From contig NZ_SNXI01000003.1 in NCBI RefSeq assembly GCF_004362895.1, forward strand, positions 151,603-215,602: a stretch of DNA of 64,000 nucleotides. Reading direction: 5' to 3'. The position numbers were made by a program, and so were the translations under genes. This document shows, piece by piece, positions 40,169 to 48,675 of the stretch; within the stretch, counting starts at the first letter, position 1; every line of letters begins with the position of its first letter. Source of the DNA: Idiomarina aquatica. Lineage in GTDB: Bacteria; Pseudomonadota; Gammaproteobacteria; Enterobacterales; Alteromonadaceae. The notes under the pieces were generated by a model that saw only the letters and a program-made list of their open reading frames with translations, was not told where the DNA came from and did not search any database.

Positions 40169-41704
40169 CTACTCCTTACCTGCACCCTGTAGTTGCGCAT
40201 TAATAAACTCACGCGTGTCTTTTAGCAAGGCTTTACGCGCCGGCTCGTGCACATACATCATGTGGCCGCCGTGGTAATAACGATAGATAATATCGTCAGA
40301 TTTTATGCCATGACGGTTAAGGGTGTACTCGGCGTCAAAAAACGGCGTGATTAAATCGTAGTAACCTGAGCCTACCATGACCTTAAGCGCAGGATTAGCC
40401 CGTAAAACGGCTGCCAGATCAGGCGTAGTATTAACGTAATGCGGCTCCCACGAGCGTCCCTCAGGTAACGGGCTCCAGCGCCACTTGCCCGACAGTTCCG
40501 GGTCAGACGGATTTAAATAGGTGCGATCCCAGTCAATGCCAAGATCATTACGCATGTAATGCATCAATGATGCTTTATAGGCCGGAGAAATTGCACGTGC
40601 CGCATCATTTTCCGGACGCGCCAGCACGTCATCACGTTCATCGTTAGTATAGCGACTGTCGAGCAATCCCACGGCTATACCCTGGTCGCGCCGCAACTCC
40701 TTGGCAAACCGAAACGCATTAATACGCAAATCAACCTGGTCAATGTATTCTTTACTCAAACCCGTGAAGCTATGCAGTTTTTCGATAAGTTGTTGGCGTT
40801 TATCTGCAGCAAGTAAATTACCGCTAAATAATGCGGGCAGCAGTTCGTTGGTGGCAAACTCGCGGCTAGCCTGAATAAACGCCTCAAAGTCGCCGCTATT
40901 ATCTACTTTGCCATGATACCAGGCGGTCGCCGCCATACTTGGAATGTAGGTAATATAAGAGATGATATTGTCATCCACATAAGGCGTTGAGCCCTGATAA
41001 TCCAGCGCCTGCGAGACAAACACAATACCATTTACGTTAATGACGTAATCATCCAGCAATACTTTTGCAACCGCGGCGGCCCGGGTCGTGCCAAAACTCT
41101 CGCCTAACAAAAATATCGGCGAATTCCAGCGATTGTTTTCGGTCATCCACCGGGCAATGAAGGCAGCCATTGATTCGGCATCTTCGGTCAGGCCCCAGAA
41201 GTCTGTTTTCTTGCCCTCGCCGATAGCCCTTGAAAAGCCGGTACCCACCGGATCGACAAACACCATATCGGTTACATCCAGAATGGTTTCGGGGGCATCT
41301 TTAAGGGTGTACGGCGCAGCGCCGGGATGTTCTGCATCACTGGGTACGACAATACGCTTGGGACCATAGCCGCCCATGTGGAGCCAGTTTGATGAAGAGC
41401 CCGGACCACCATTCCAGATGAACGTCACCGGACGATTATCATCATCCTCGGCAATATAATCAAACGAGAAAATGCTTGCCGTCGGCTCACCCGCCGCATT
41501 TTTAAGATAGGTTTCACCCGCACTTACCTGGTAGTCAATGCGCTCGCCGTTAAAGCTTCCACTATGCCCGGAAACAAACCGGGTTGGCTCTGCAACCGCT
41601 TCAGTACTTTGTCCGGCCTCCTCTGTTTGAGCTAAGGCGCCAACAGACGTGGGTATACACAAGGTCAGTGCTATAAGTTTGATATAACATGTTAGTTTTT
41701 TCAC
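40169..41704 (-). CDS. S10 family serine carboxypeptidase-like protein
   Basis: 511 residues with a signal peptide (to about residue 25). Peptidase S10 motifs are WNGGPGSSS near 97, nucleophile Ser in GESFGTTR near 205, Asp in GYYDLITPF and His in YYHGGHMMY. It should release C-terminal residues from peptides in the periplasm or outside the cell. It stands alone and is divergent from the LacI-type gene. Confidence 0.92.
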   Translation of the reverse strand: MKKLTCYIKLIALTLCIPTSVGALAQTEEAGQSTEAVAEPTRFVSGHSGSFNGERIDYQVSAGETYLKNAAGEPTASIFSFDYIAEDDDNRPVTFIWNGGPGSSSNWLHMGGYGPKRIVVPSDAEHPGAAPYTLKDAPETILDVTDMVFVDPVGTGFSRAIGEGKKTDFWGLTEDAESMAAFIARWMTENNRWNSPIFLLGESFGTTRAAAVAKVLLDDYVINVNGIVFVSQALDYQGSTPYVDDNIISYITYIPSMAATAWYHGKVDNSGDFEAFIQASREFATNELLPALFSGNLLAADKRQQLIEKLHSFTGLSKEYIDQVDLRINAFRFAKELRRDQGIAVGLLDSRYTNDERDDVLARPENDAARAISPAYKASLMHYMRNDLGIDWDRTYLNPSDPELSGKWRWSPLPEGRSWEPHYVNTTPDLAAVLRANPALKVMVGSGYYDLITPFFDAEYTLNRHGIKSDDIIYRYYHGGHMMYVHEPARKALLKDTREFINAQLQGAGKE

Positions 41705-41821
41705 AAGCGATTTTCCTTTATTAATTATTAACTCAGGTTAGCATAACTTTGTTAGGGGTTCTCTTTAGGACTGCTTGGCTGTATGGTTTTGCATTATCGC
41801 GAGCGCACTGCAAGGAAACAA

Positions 41822-42847
41822 ATGAAAGGTAAAGCCACTTCTTTCGATATAGCTCATCATGCCGGGGTTTCTCAATCGACGGTTTCCCGCGCATTGCGGG
41901 GTAGTCCTCTGGTTAATGAAGAGACACGGCGCCGGGTTATCGAAATTGCCCGCGAGCTTAATTATAAAGTGGATAAAAACGCCAGTAACCTGCGTGCTCA
42001 ACAGAGCTCAACTTTAGCGGTACTGCTGTTTGAAGACCCGACCTCTGACGATTCACAAATTAACCCGTTCTTTCTGTCGATGTTAGGTTCGATAACGCGG
42101 GCCTGCGCTAAAGAGGGTTATGACTTATTAGTTTCTTTCCAGTCCAGCAGTAATGACTGGCATGCCGATTACGCCGAGACGCACCGCGCTGACGGGATTA
42201 TTTTACTGGGTTACGGCGATTATATTGACTACCAGAGTAAATTTGCCCGTTTGCTGGATACGGACACCAAATTTGTTTGCTGGGGAGCCAGTGTTGATGG
42301 CCGTCCGGAGCTTACCGTCAGCTGTGATAACCACCTCGGCGGCCGGCTCGTTGCTGAGCACTTTATTGAGCAGGGTCGTACTAACTGTGCTTTTATTGGC
42401 GATGCATCGCATCACAGCCCGGAGTTTAGCGCCCGCTTTAACGGCTTTGAGGAGCGCCTGCAGGAAAGTGGTAAACACGTCAGCGAGCGCAAGGTAGCTA
42501 CCGCAATTTCTACCGAAGAATCGGGTTATCAAGCCACTAAATCGTTACTCGCTAACGATATTCCGTTTAACGCGCTGTTTGGCGCCAGCGATTTGATCGC
42601 TATTGGCGCTATCCGGGCGCTGCAGGAAGTTGGCTTACGCGTGCCGCAAGACGTGTCAGTGGTCGGCTTTGATGATATTGCCATCGCCCGCTTTTGCAGC
42701 CCGCCGTTGTCGACGGTCCAACAAAACACAACACTCGCCGGACAAATGTTAGTCGCCAACCTGCTTAACTTAATCGCTGAGCAAGCTGTCGATTTACCCA
42801 ACAGCATCCTGCCGCCAAAACTTATTGTGCGCCAGTCCAGTCAGTGA
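41822..42847 (+). CDS. LacI-family transcriptional regulator (probable maltodextrin regulator)
   Basis: 341 residues from the ATG at 41822, with AAGGA upstream; the longer frame to 41783 lacks a site. The N-terminal HTH (FDIAHHAGVSQSTVSRALRGSPLV) and hinge (NYKVDKNASNLRAQ) are standard, followed by a periplasmic-binding-protein-like sensor domain. Adjacent GH15, GH13, symporter and TonB genes suggest it controls their transcription through the CG-centred palindromes at 51.6-51.9 kb. Confidence 0.92.
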   Translation: MKGKATSFDIAHHAGVSQSTVSRALRGSPLVNEETRRRVIEIARELNYKVDKNASNLRAQQSSTLAVLLFEDPTSDDSQINPFFLSMLGSITRACAKEGYDLLVSFQSSSNDWHADYAETHRADGIILLGYGDYIDYQSKFARLLDTDTKFVCWGASVDGRPELTVSCDNHLGGRLVAEHFIEQGRTNCAFIGDASHHSPEFSARFNGFEERLQESGKHVSERKVATAISTEESGYQATKSLLANDIPFNALFGASDLIAIGAIRALQEVGLRVPQDVSVVGFDDIAIARFCSPPLSTVQQNTTLAGQMLVANLLNLIAEQAVDLPNSILPPKLIVRQSSQ

Positions 42848-42876
42848 ATTACTGGCGCACATTAACCCTAACGTTG

Positions 42877-45267
42877 CTACTGCGCCAACTGTTGTTCCAC
42901 AAGCGGATAATGATCCCAGACGGATTCATTACTCAGTGAACGTAACAGTTTAACGTACTCAGCATGGGTCCAGGCCAGCGGCGTTGCTGAATTGGTGCCT
43001 TCACCCAGCTCGTAGTCAAACGGGTTAACACCAACGCCATCCCAAGCCTGCTCTGGCAGCATCATGCCTTTGTTGGCAAATTCTTCCATGCCCAGCACAT
43101 AGGTGTTTTTAATACGCTGATACTCGTCCTCGCTCAGCTCACCATCGGCCTCGGTTGCCGCCGCAATCTCGTAGTGGCCCCGTTCACCGGTAAAGAAAGG
43201 CCAGACACGACCACGTTGACCCGGCGTTTGCTCGCCACCTTCGGCGTAATTTTTGCCAAGCTTTTTGTCTTCCCCATAGCCATCGTTACCATAACGACGC
43301 CAGCCCGGATACTCCTGCCCTTGCTCGTTGGTAAAGGTGTATTTTACCCGAAGCTTATGTTCCAGGCTTTCATCGTCATATTCCGGTAACGACGCAGTTA
43401 CCGACGGGCTATCTGCAGGGCGCACGCCATAGCGCACTAACTCTAAAAAGCCACCATCCAGAATCAGCTTTTTATCCATTCCCGGACGACCATTGTTGTC
43501 ACCCAGTTTGGTATCTGCATTAACGTTTTTGTCCTGAGCAATGCGCACAAAATAGTTACCATCGGCTGCATCGCCTTCCAGCGTGCCTTCGGTGGTAAAC
43601 ATCAAGGCTTCGATATCCTGCTCGTATTGCTTGGCCGTATCCAGGTAGCGTTTAGCATTAGCCTCATCGCCACTGAGTTTTGCAATCTCACTGGCACTGA
43701 TAAGCCCGGCTACAGTGGCTGCAATACTCGACGGTGAATAGCCCGCCTGCTCTTCCCAACGCTCTTGTTGGGTGTACGGTGGATCAATTTGCGTATCGTT
43801 CCACAACACTTTAGCTCGCCCGCCGTCTACCAGAAAGTCCGCTGCCGGCTTGAGCATCGATTGGTACCAATCACTCAATTCACTTTGTGTCAGTACATCC
43901 TGTTTATAGAGCTTCCAGGCCAGCATAATGGGCATAGAGGTTTGATCCAGCTGCACCGCAACCCATTCTAAATCGCCATTGACGTGTGTTTTTTGCAGGA
44001 ACCAACCCGTGTCGCCTTTATTGCCCGGTGTATTTTCGGTCACTTGCACCTTGGGTAAATAGCTAAAGGCGGCTTTTGCGGTTTGCGTGTCACCCATAGC
44101 CAAAAACGCCATAGCAACTTGATAGAAGTCGCGTACCCAAACGGCTTTATAGCCCGTCTTGCCCTCTTCGGCGGAGACAGTGTCGCCCCAGGGGTTAGAC
44201 AATGAAGCGATCAACGCGCCAGCGTAGGTTTTGTCTTCTTGCGCCTTCAACACCAACGCGCTGGTATGCAGTAGCTTGCCACCATCGGTCGTAGCGTCAT
44301 ACATTTCTTCAAGCTTTAAGCTCTGCAGGTAGTCCTGCCAGCCAATAGCATCGCCTTCGCCATTGTAATTCGCCAGTACCTTGTCGTAGCCGCTGGTTAA
44401 GGTCTTCCGGCCCTGCTCAAGTGCGCTCTGTTCGCTGTTACCATAGCTCAGCACTAAATCAAATTCTGCGCTGTCGGTGATTTCGCCCAGCGTGGCACTC
44501 ATCGATACATTGCCTGACTGCTCACCGGTCGTTTGGTAGCGCTTAAAGTAACCCGTTGTTTTTAATTGTGAATGCCGGTCTGAGGTGCCGACAAAACCCA
44601 CCGAGCCTTGGTTTAAACCACTCGTGCTTTGCAACGTCAGATAGTGTTCACCCGAGTAGGCTACCAACGCATCGTCAGCCACCTTGGCGCTGTCATCAAC
44701 ACCATCGTTGTTCACATAAGGGTTAACCTGAACGTGAGCCGTCAAACCTGGCTCTTCCGCCTCAAAGCGCACACGCACCATCAATGACTGCGCATCAGGG
44801 TCAGTGAACACATCTTTAATAATACGAAAGCGACCTTGGTTGTCTTCACTGGTCACACGGTATGCTAACGATAACGGACGTCCCTGCTCATCAACGTGCA
44901 GATATTCGACGGTATTTTTCAGGCCGTCGGCTTCGCTAATCACAAAGTCGTCGCCGCTGACCATAAATTGCATGTCGCGAATTTGTGCCTGATGAATCAG
45001 CCCAAACATGGTTTCGGTAATCATGCCTTTGGCGAGTGAAAACCAAACCTTCGAGACCGTACCTGTCATGCTCGACTCGTCATATTGGCCGTTTTGATAC
45101 GCCTCATAAGAGGTGCCAATGCCGGTTTTCCCCGAGTACGCCCAATACGGCGTTTCGCCGGGCGCTCCCGGCGCCACTTCGTTAACGCCCGATGTTGTGG
45201 CGCTAGTGTTGCAGCCGGCTAATCCCGCCAGCAACATGGCGCTGGCAATTGTGTTCACAACTTTCAC
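42877..45267 (-). CDS. GH15 glucan 1,4-alpha-glucosidase (glucoamylase), lipoprotein
   Basis: 796 residues. The lipobox LAGC ends near residue 19, so the enzyme is probably anchored in the outer membrane or periplasm. An N-terminal beta-sandwich domain (to about 300) precedes an (alpha/alpha)6 GH15 domain (KAVWVRDFYQVAMAF, PIMLAWKLY, YSPSSIAATVAGL, EQAWDGVGVN). It removes glucose from the non-reducing ends of maltodextrins. Start is a GTG with GGGTGAT upstream. It follows the MFS gene by four bases and belongs to the amylase-MFS-GH15 operon. Confidence 0.92.
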   Translation of the reverse strand: MKVVNTIASAMLLAGLAGCNTSATTSGVNEVAPGAPGETPYWAYSGKTGIGTSYEAYQNGQYDESSMTGTVSKVWFSLAKGMITETMFGLIHQAQIRDMQFMVSGDDFVISEADGLKNTVEYLHVDEQGRPLSLAYRVTSEDNQGRFRIIKDVFTDPDAQSLMVRVRFEAEEPGLTAHVQVNPYVNNDGVDDSAKVADDALVAYSGEHYLTLQSTSGLNQGSVGFVGTSDRHSQLKTTGYFKRYQTTGEQSGNVSMSATLGEITDSAEFDLVLSYGNSEQSALEQGRKTLTSGYDKVLANYNGEGDAIGWQDYLQSLKLEEMYDATTDGGKLLHTSALVLKAQEDKTYAGALIASLSNPWGDTVSAEEGKTGYKAVWVRDFYQVAMAFLAMGDTQTAKAAFSYLPKVQVTENTPGNKGDTGWFLQKTHVNGDLEWVAVQLDQTSMPIMLAWKLYKQDVLTQSELSDWYQSMLKPAADFLVDGGRAKVLWNDTQIDPPYTQQERWEEQAGYSPSSIAATVAGLISASEIAKLSGDEANAKRYLDTAKQYEQDIEALMFTTEGTLEGDAADGNYFVRIAQDKNVNADTKLGDNNGRPGMDKKLILDGGFLELVRYGVRPADSPSVTASLPEYDDESLEHKLRVKYTFTNEQGQEYPGWRRYGNDGYGEDKKLGKNYAEGGEQTPGQRGRVWPFFTGERGHYEIAAATEADGELSEDEYQRIKNTYVLGMEEFANKGMMLPEQAWDGVGVNPFDYELGEGTNSATPLAWTHAEYVKLLRSLSNESVWDHYPLVEQQLAQ

Positions 45268-45271
45268 TGTA

Positions 45272-46789
45272 TCACCCTATATTTTTGTTATTGAGTTTTA
45301 CCCGAGTCAGCGACAAGGCAGCCAAGACAAACGAAGCCCCACCAATAACCAGTGCGTAAATAGGCTCGTTTGCAAAGCCGTGCTTTAATATGAGACCCAG
45401 AATACTGGCCGCGAGTAACTGCGGAATAACGATAAAGAAATTAAAGATACCCATGTAAACGCCCATTTTGGCGCTGGGTAATGCGCTGGCGAGCATGGCG
45501 TAAGGTAGCGATAGAATAGACGCCCAGGCAAAACCAATACCGACCATCGGCAGCATCAGCCAGTTCGGGTCTTTGATCAATAAAAAGCTGACTAACGACA
45601 ACGCGCCAACCAGCAAATTAACCGCATGTGCAAGCCGAATACCCCACTGTTTGACCATAACCGGAATAACCAGGGCAGCTAAGGCGGCAAAACCATTGTA
45701 GGCCGCAAATAATACGCCGACCCAATCAGCACCGTCGTTATAGGCCTTAGAAGTGACATCCGCCGTGCCAAAGTGGTAACTGGTGACAGCCCCCGTGGTG
45801 TATATCCACATGGCAAACAGCGAGAACCAGCTAAAGAATTGCACCCAGGCTAATTGACGCATTGCCCGGGGCATGTTGAAAACATCATGGACCACGGTAA
45901 AGAAGCCGTTTTGGGTATGGCCCTGTTGCTGTTGCCAGGCAGCCAGCGCCTGTAATAAAGCAAAAGCGACTAATAACCCACCTAATAAATACAACTCCTT
46001 TTCCAGATCCATCAGGCCAACGGCAGCAATAATAATGACACCGACAGCACCACTAACCGACAGCGTGCGGGCGAAGTTGATGCGTGCTTTTTCCTGTCCT
46101 GCCTGGCTGCTATCCCCATCTTCGCTAAAAGACGCAAGCTGCTCAGGACTGTATTCTTTGGTCGTAAACACGGTCCACATAACGCAAACCAATAAAAACG
46201 CACCGCCAATGTAAAACGCGTACTGCACCGATGGCGGAATAACACCCGCAGCCGCGGTATTACTGACGTCAAACCAATTGGTCAAAACCCACGGTAAACT
46301 CGACGCAACGACCGCACCCACGCCAATAAAAAAGCTTTGTAATGAATAGCCTAAAGCCCGTTGTTTGTTAGGGAGGTTATCGCCAACCAGCGCCCGGAAG
46401 GGCTCCATCGTCACGTTGATTGATGCATCCATAATCCACAACATGCCGGCGGCAACCCACAGCGTCGGAGAGTTTGGCATAACCAACAAGGCGGCAGTCG
46501 TGACAATCGCACCATAAAAGAAGTAGGGTCGCCGACGACCGAGACGTCCCCAGGTTTTATCGCTGAGGTAACCAATAATTGGCTGTACAATTAGCCCGGT
46601 CAGAGGTGCTGCAACCCATAGAATCGGGATATCATCAATTTCGGCTCCGAGGGTTTGGAAAATACGGCTGACGTTGGCATTTTGTAGCGCAAAGCCAAAC
46701 TGAATGCCCATAAAACCAAGGCACATGTTCCAGATCTGCCAAAAGCTCAGTGTCGGCCTTTCGTTATTATGTTGGGCTTGATCTTGCAT
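45272..46789 (-). CDS. MFS sugar symporter (SLC45-like, probable maltose/maltodextrin uptake)
   Basis: 505 residues, about twelve helices. GIQFGFALQNANVSRIFQTLGA and GYLSDKTWGRLGRRRPYFF fit the glycoside-pentoside-hexuronide/SLC45-like sugar:proton symporters found in maltodextrin loci of marine gammaproteobacteria. It would carry maltose or short dextrins across the inner membrane. It shares one base with the amylase gene stop and precedes the GH15 gene. Confidence 0.9.
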   Translation of the reverse strand: MQDQAQHNNERPTLSFWQIWNMCLGFMGIQFGFALQNANVSRIFQTLGAEIDDIPILWVAAPLTGLIVQPIIGYLSDKTWGRLGRRRPYFFYGAIVTTAALLVMPNSPTLWVAAGMLWIMDASINVTMEPFRALVGDNLPNKQRALGYSLQSFFIGVGAVVASSLPWVLTNWFDVSNTAAAGVIPPSVQYAFYIGGAFLLVCVMWTVFTTKEYSPEQLASFSEDGDSSQAGQEKARINFARTLSVSGAVGVIIIAAVGLMDLEKELYLLGGLLVAFALLQALAAWQQQQGHTQNGFFTVVHDVFNMPRAMRQLAWVQFFSWFSLFAMWIYTTGAVTSYHFGTADVTSKAYNDGADWVGVLFAAYNGFAALAALVIPVMVKQWGIRLAHAVNLLVGALSLVSFLLIKDPNWLMLPMVGIGFAWASILSLPYAMLASALPSAKMGVYMGIFNFFIVIPQLLAASILGLILKHGFANEPIYALVIGGASFVLAALSLTRVKLNNKNIG

Positions 46790-48564
46790 TAACGATTACT
46801 TCCTAATTGGATCACGCTAACGCCCTGATAGGGCAGCGTTAGGGACAAAGTGCCATCGGTAAATTGTGGCGGCGCACCGAGTAATGCCTGAGCTTGTGAC
46901 TCTTTCACGTCAACACTCACCTGCTGCTTCTGTTTAGCAAAGTTTGCCACCACCAAAACGCGCTGATGACCCGCTTGTCGGATAAAACTGACAACGTGCT
47001 GCGGCTGCGAGTTACTGACTTCCAGCAAGTTGCCTTGAGCTATCGCTGGTAGCTGATTAAGCGCCATCAGCTCGACATAAAACCGCCGCAGCTGGCGTTG
47101 TTCTGCGCTAAGATCAGCACCATCAAACTCGCCATCATTCATCCACTGCTGATGCGCAGGCACACCGATGTAGTCAAAAATACTGGTGCGGGTCGGGTCA
47201 CCAAACCCCGGCTCTTCGGAACCATCTTCGCCAACCGTCTGGCCGAAGTAAATCATCGTCGGTGCGCGGCTTACCAGCGTTGATACAGTCATCGCCGGTT
47301 TACCCCAGTTCATGTCACCGGCAAAGTCAGGGCTGGCAATGCGCTGTTCGTCATGGTTCTCTAAAAAGTGCAGCATGTGCTGTTCGATATCAGCAACTTC
47401 ATTGTGCTTCGCAAGCAGTGCAGCCGCGTCTTCGCGCCCCTGAATAATGGCTTTTAATGTGTCGTAAAACCCGACTTTATCGTAAAGGTAGTCCATTTTA
47501 CCTTGCTCAAGATAAGGCCGGTAAAGCTCCGGGTTATAGACTTCGGCCAGTAAAAATGCATCCGGGTTTTGCATTTTTATGGACGCATTTAAAAAACTCC
47601 AGAACTCCACCGGCACCATTTCCGCCATATCGTAGCGAAAACCATCAACGCCCTTGTCCAGCCAGTATTGCGTGATATCACGGAACTTATACCAACTGTC
47701 CGGCAAGTCCTTGTCCTGCCAAAACGCGTAGTGAGCTCGGTAATCTTTGTTGGCATACTGCTGAGGCAAGCGTGGAAAGTCGTAACTGCCATCAGGTTTA
47801 ACGCCATAATTAATTTTTACGGTTTCGTACCAATCGTTAATGTCGGGTTGGGCGGTACGGGCGCCATTACCCGTCCACTTCGCCGGGCTTTCAGTAAACT
47901 GACCATCCGCTTTAGGGTGCTCCATGCCGCCTAATGGCTCATAGTCGTCACTTTGTGGTACCCGGAAGTCCTCGCCTACCACGTAATAAAAATTGTTGTC
48001 GCGCTGGTAGGTCACCGTGGTGTCGTCATTGGCACCAAAGTCTTCGACACCGTCAGGTTTAGAAACCGAATGGTAATCGCGGGCAACGTGATTAGGCACA
48101 ATATCGATGACGACCTTCATATCGTGCTGGTGAGTACGCTCTATTAACGCCTCAAATTCTTGTAGCCGTTCGCCGGGGTCAACCGCTAAGTCAGGGTTGA
48201 CGTTATAGTAGTCTTTGACCGCATACGGCGATCCCGCGCGGCCTTTAACGACATCAGGATCATCGGCGGGCAAGCCAAACTCGCTGTAATCAGTCACGGT
48301 GGCATGATGTAAAACGCCGGTATACCAAATGTGGGTAACACCCAGCTCTTTTATACCCTCAAGGGCTTTGCTATCAAAATCCGCAAACTTGCCGACGCCG
48401 TTTTCCTCTAATGTACCCCAGGGCTTATTTGTCGTTTGCGTGTTGCCAAATAAACGCGTGAATACCTGATAAACGACCGGCTTTTGAGCGGTATCTTGCT
48501 CAGCCGCTTGCACGTTAATGCCCGGCAATACTACCAAAGCACTCAACAACAGAGCTAAACGCAT
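46789..48564 (-). CDS. GH13 alpha-amylase family protein, secreted
   Basis: 591 residues with a signal peptide (to about residue 20). GH13 regions are visible: IDIVPNHVARD, nucleophile Asp in DGFRYDMAEM, acid/base Glu in LLAEVYNP and the stabilising Asp in FLENHDEQR. A C-terminal beta domain follows. It cleaves alpha-1,4 glucans in the periplasm or outside. It is the first gene of the amylase-MFS-GH15 run; a terminator lies between it and the TonB receptor gene. Confidence 0.93.
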   Translation of the reverse strand: MRLALLLSALVVLPGINVQAAEQDTAQKPVVYQVFTRLFGNTQTTNKPWGTLEENGVGKFADFDSKALEGIKELGVTHIWYTGVLHHATVTDYSEFGLPADDPDVVKGRAGSPYAVKDYYNVNPDLAVDPGERLQEFEALIERTHQHDMKVVIDIVPNHVARDYHSVSKPDGVEDFGANDDTTVTYQRDNNFYYVVGEDFRVPQSDDYEPLGGMEHPKADGQFTESPAKWTGNGARTAQPDINDWYETVKINYGVKPDGSYDFPRLPQQYANKDYRAHYAFWQDKDLPDSWYKFRDITQYWLDKGVDGFRYDMAEMVPVEFWSFLNASIKMQNPDAFLLAEVYNPELYRPYLEQGKMDYLYDKVGFYDTLKAIIQGREDAAALLAKHNEVADIEQHMLHFLENHDEQRIASPDFAGDMNWGKPAMTVSTLVSRAPTMIYFGQTVGEDGSEEPGFGDPTRTSIFDYIGVPAHQQWMNDGEFDGADLSAEQRQLRRFYVELMALNQLPAIAQGNLLEVSNSQPQHVVSFIRQAGHQRVLVVANFAKQKQQVSVDVKESQAQALLGAPPQFTDGTLSLTLPYQGVSVIQLGSNR

Positions 48565-48624
48565 TATGTAAGGCTCCTTTGTATAAATTGATTATGCGAC
48601 GGCATCATGCTGACGCCATGCGCG

Positions 48625-48650
48625 AAAAGCCCCTCTGGTTAGGGGCTTTG
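48625..48650 (-). terminator. Terminator after the maltodextrin TonB receptor gene
   Basis: AAAGCCCCT and AGGGGCTTT form a perfect 9-bp stem with a 6-base loop; T-runs flank both sides, so it may also work in the other direction. Confidence 0.8.
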
Positions 48651-48675
48651 TTAAACCAATTACCTAACAAAAACG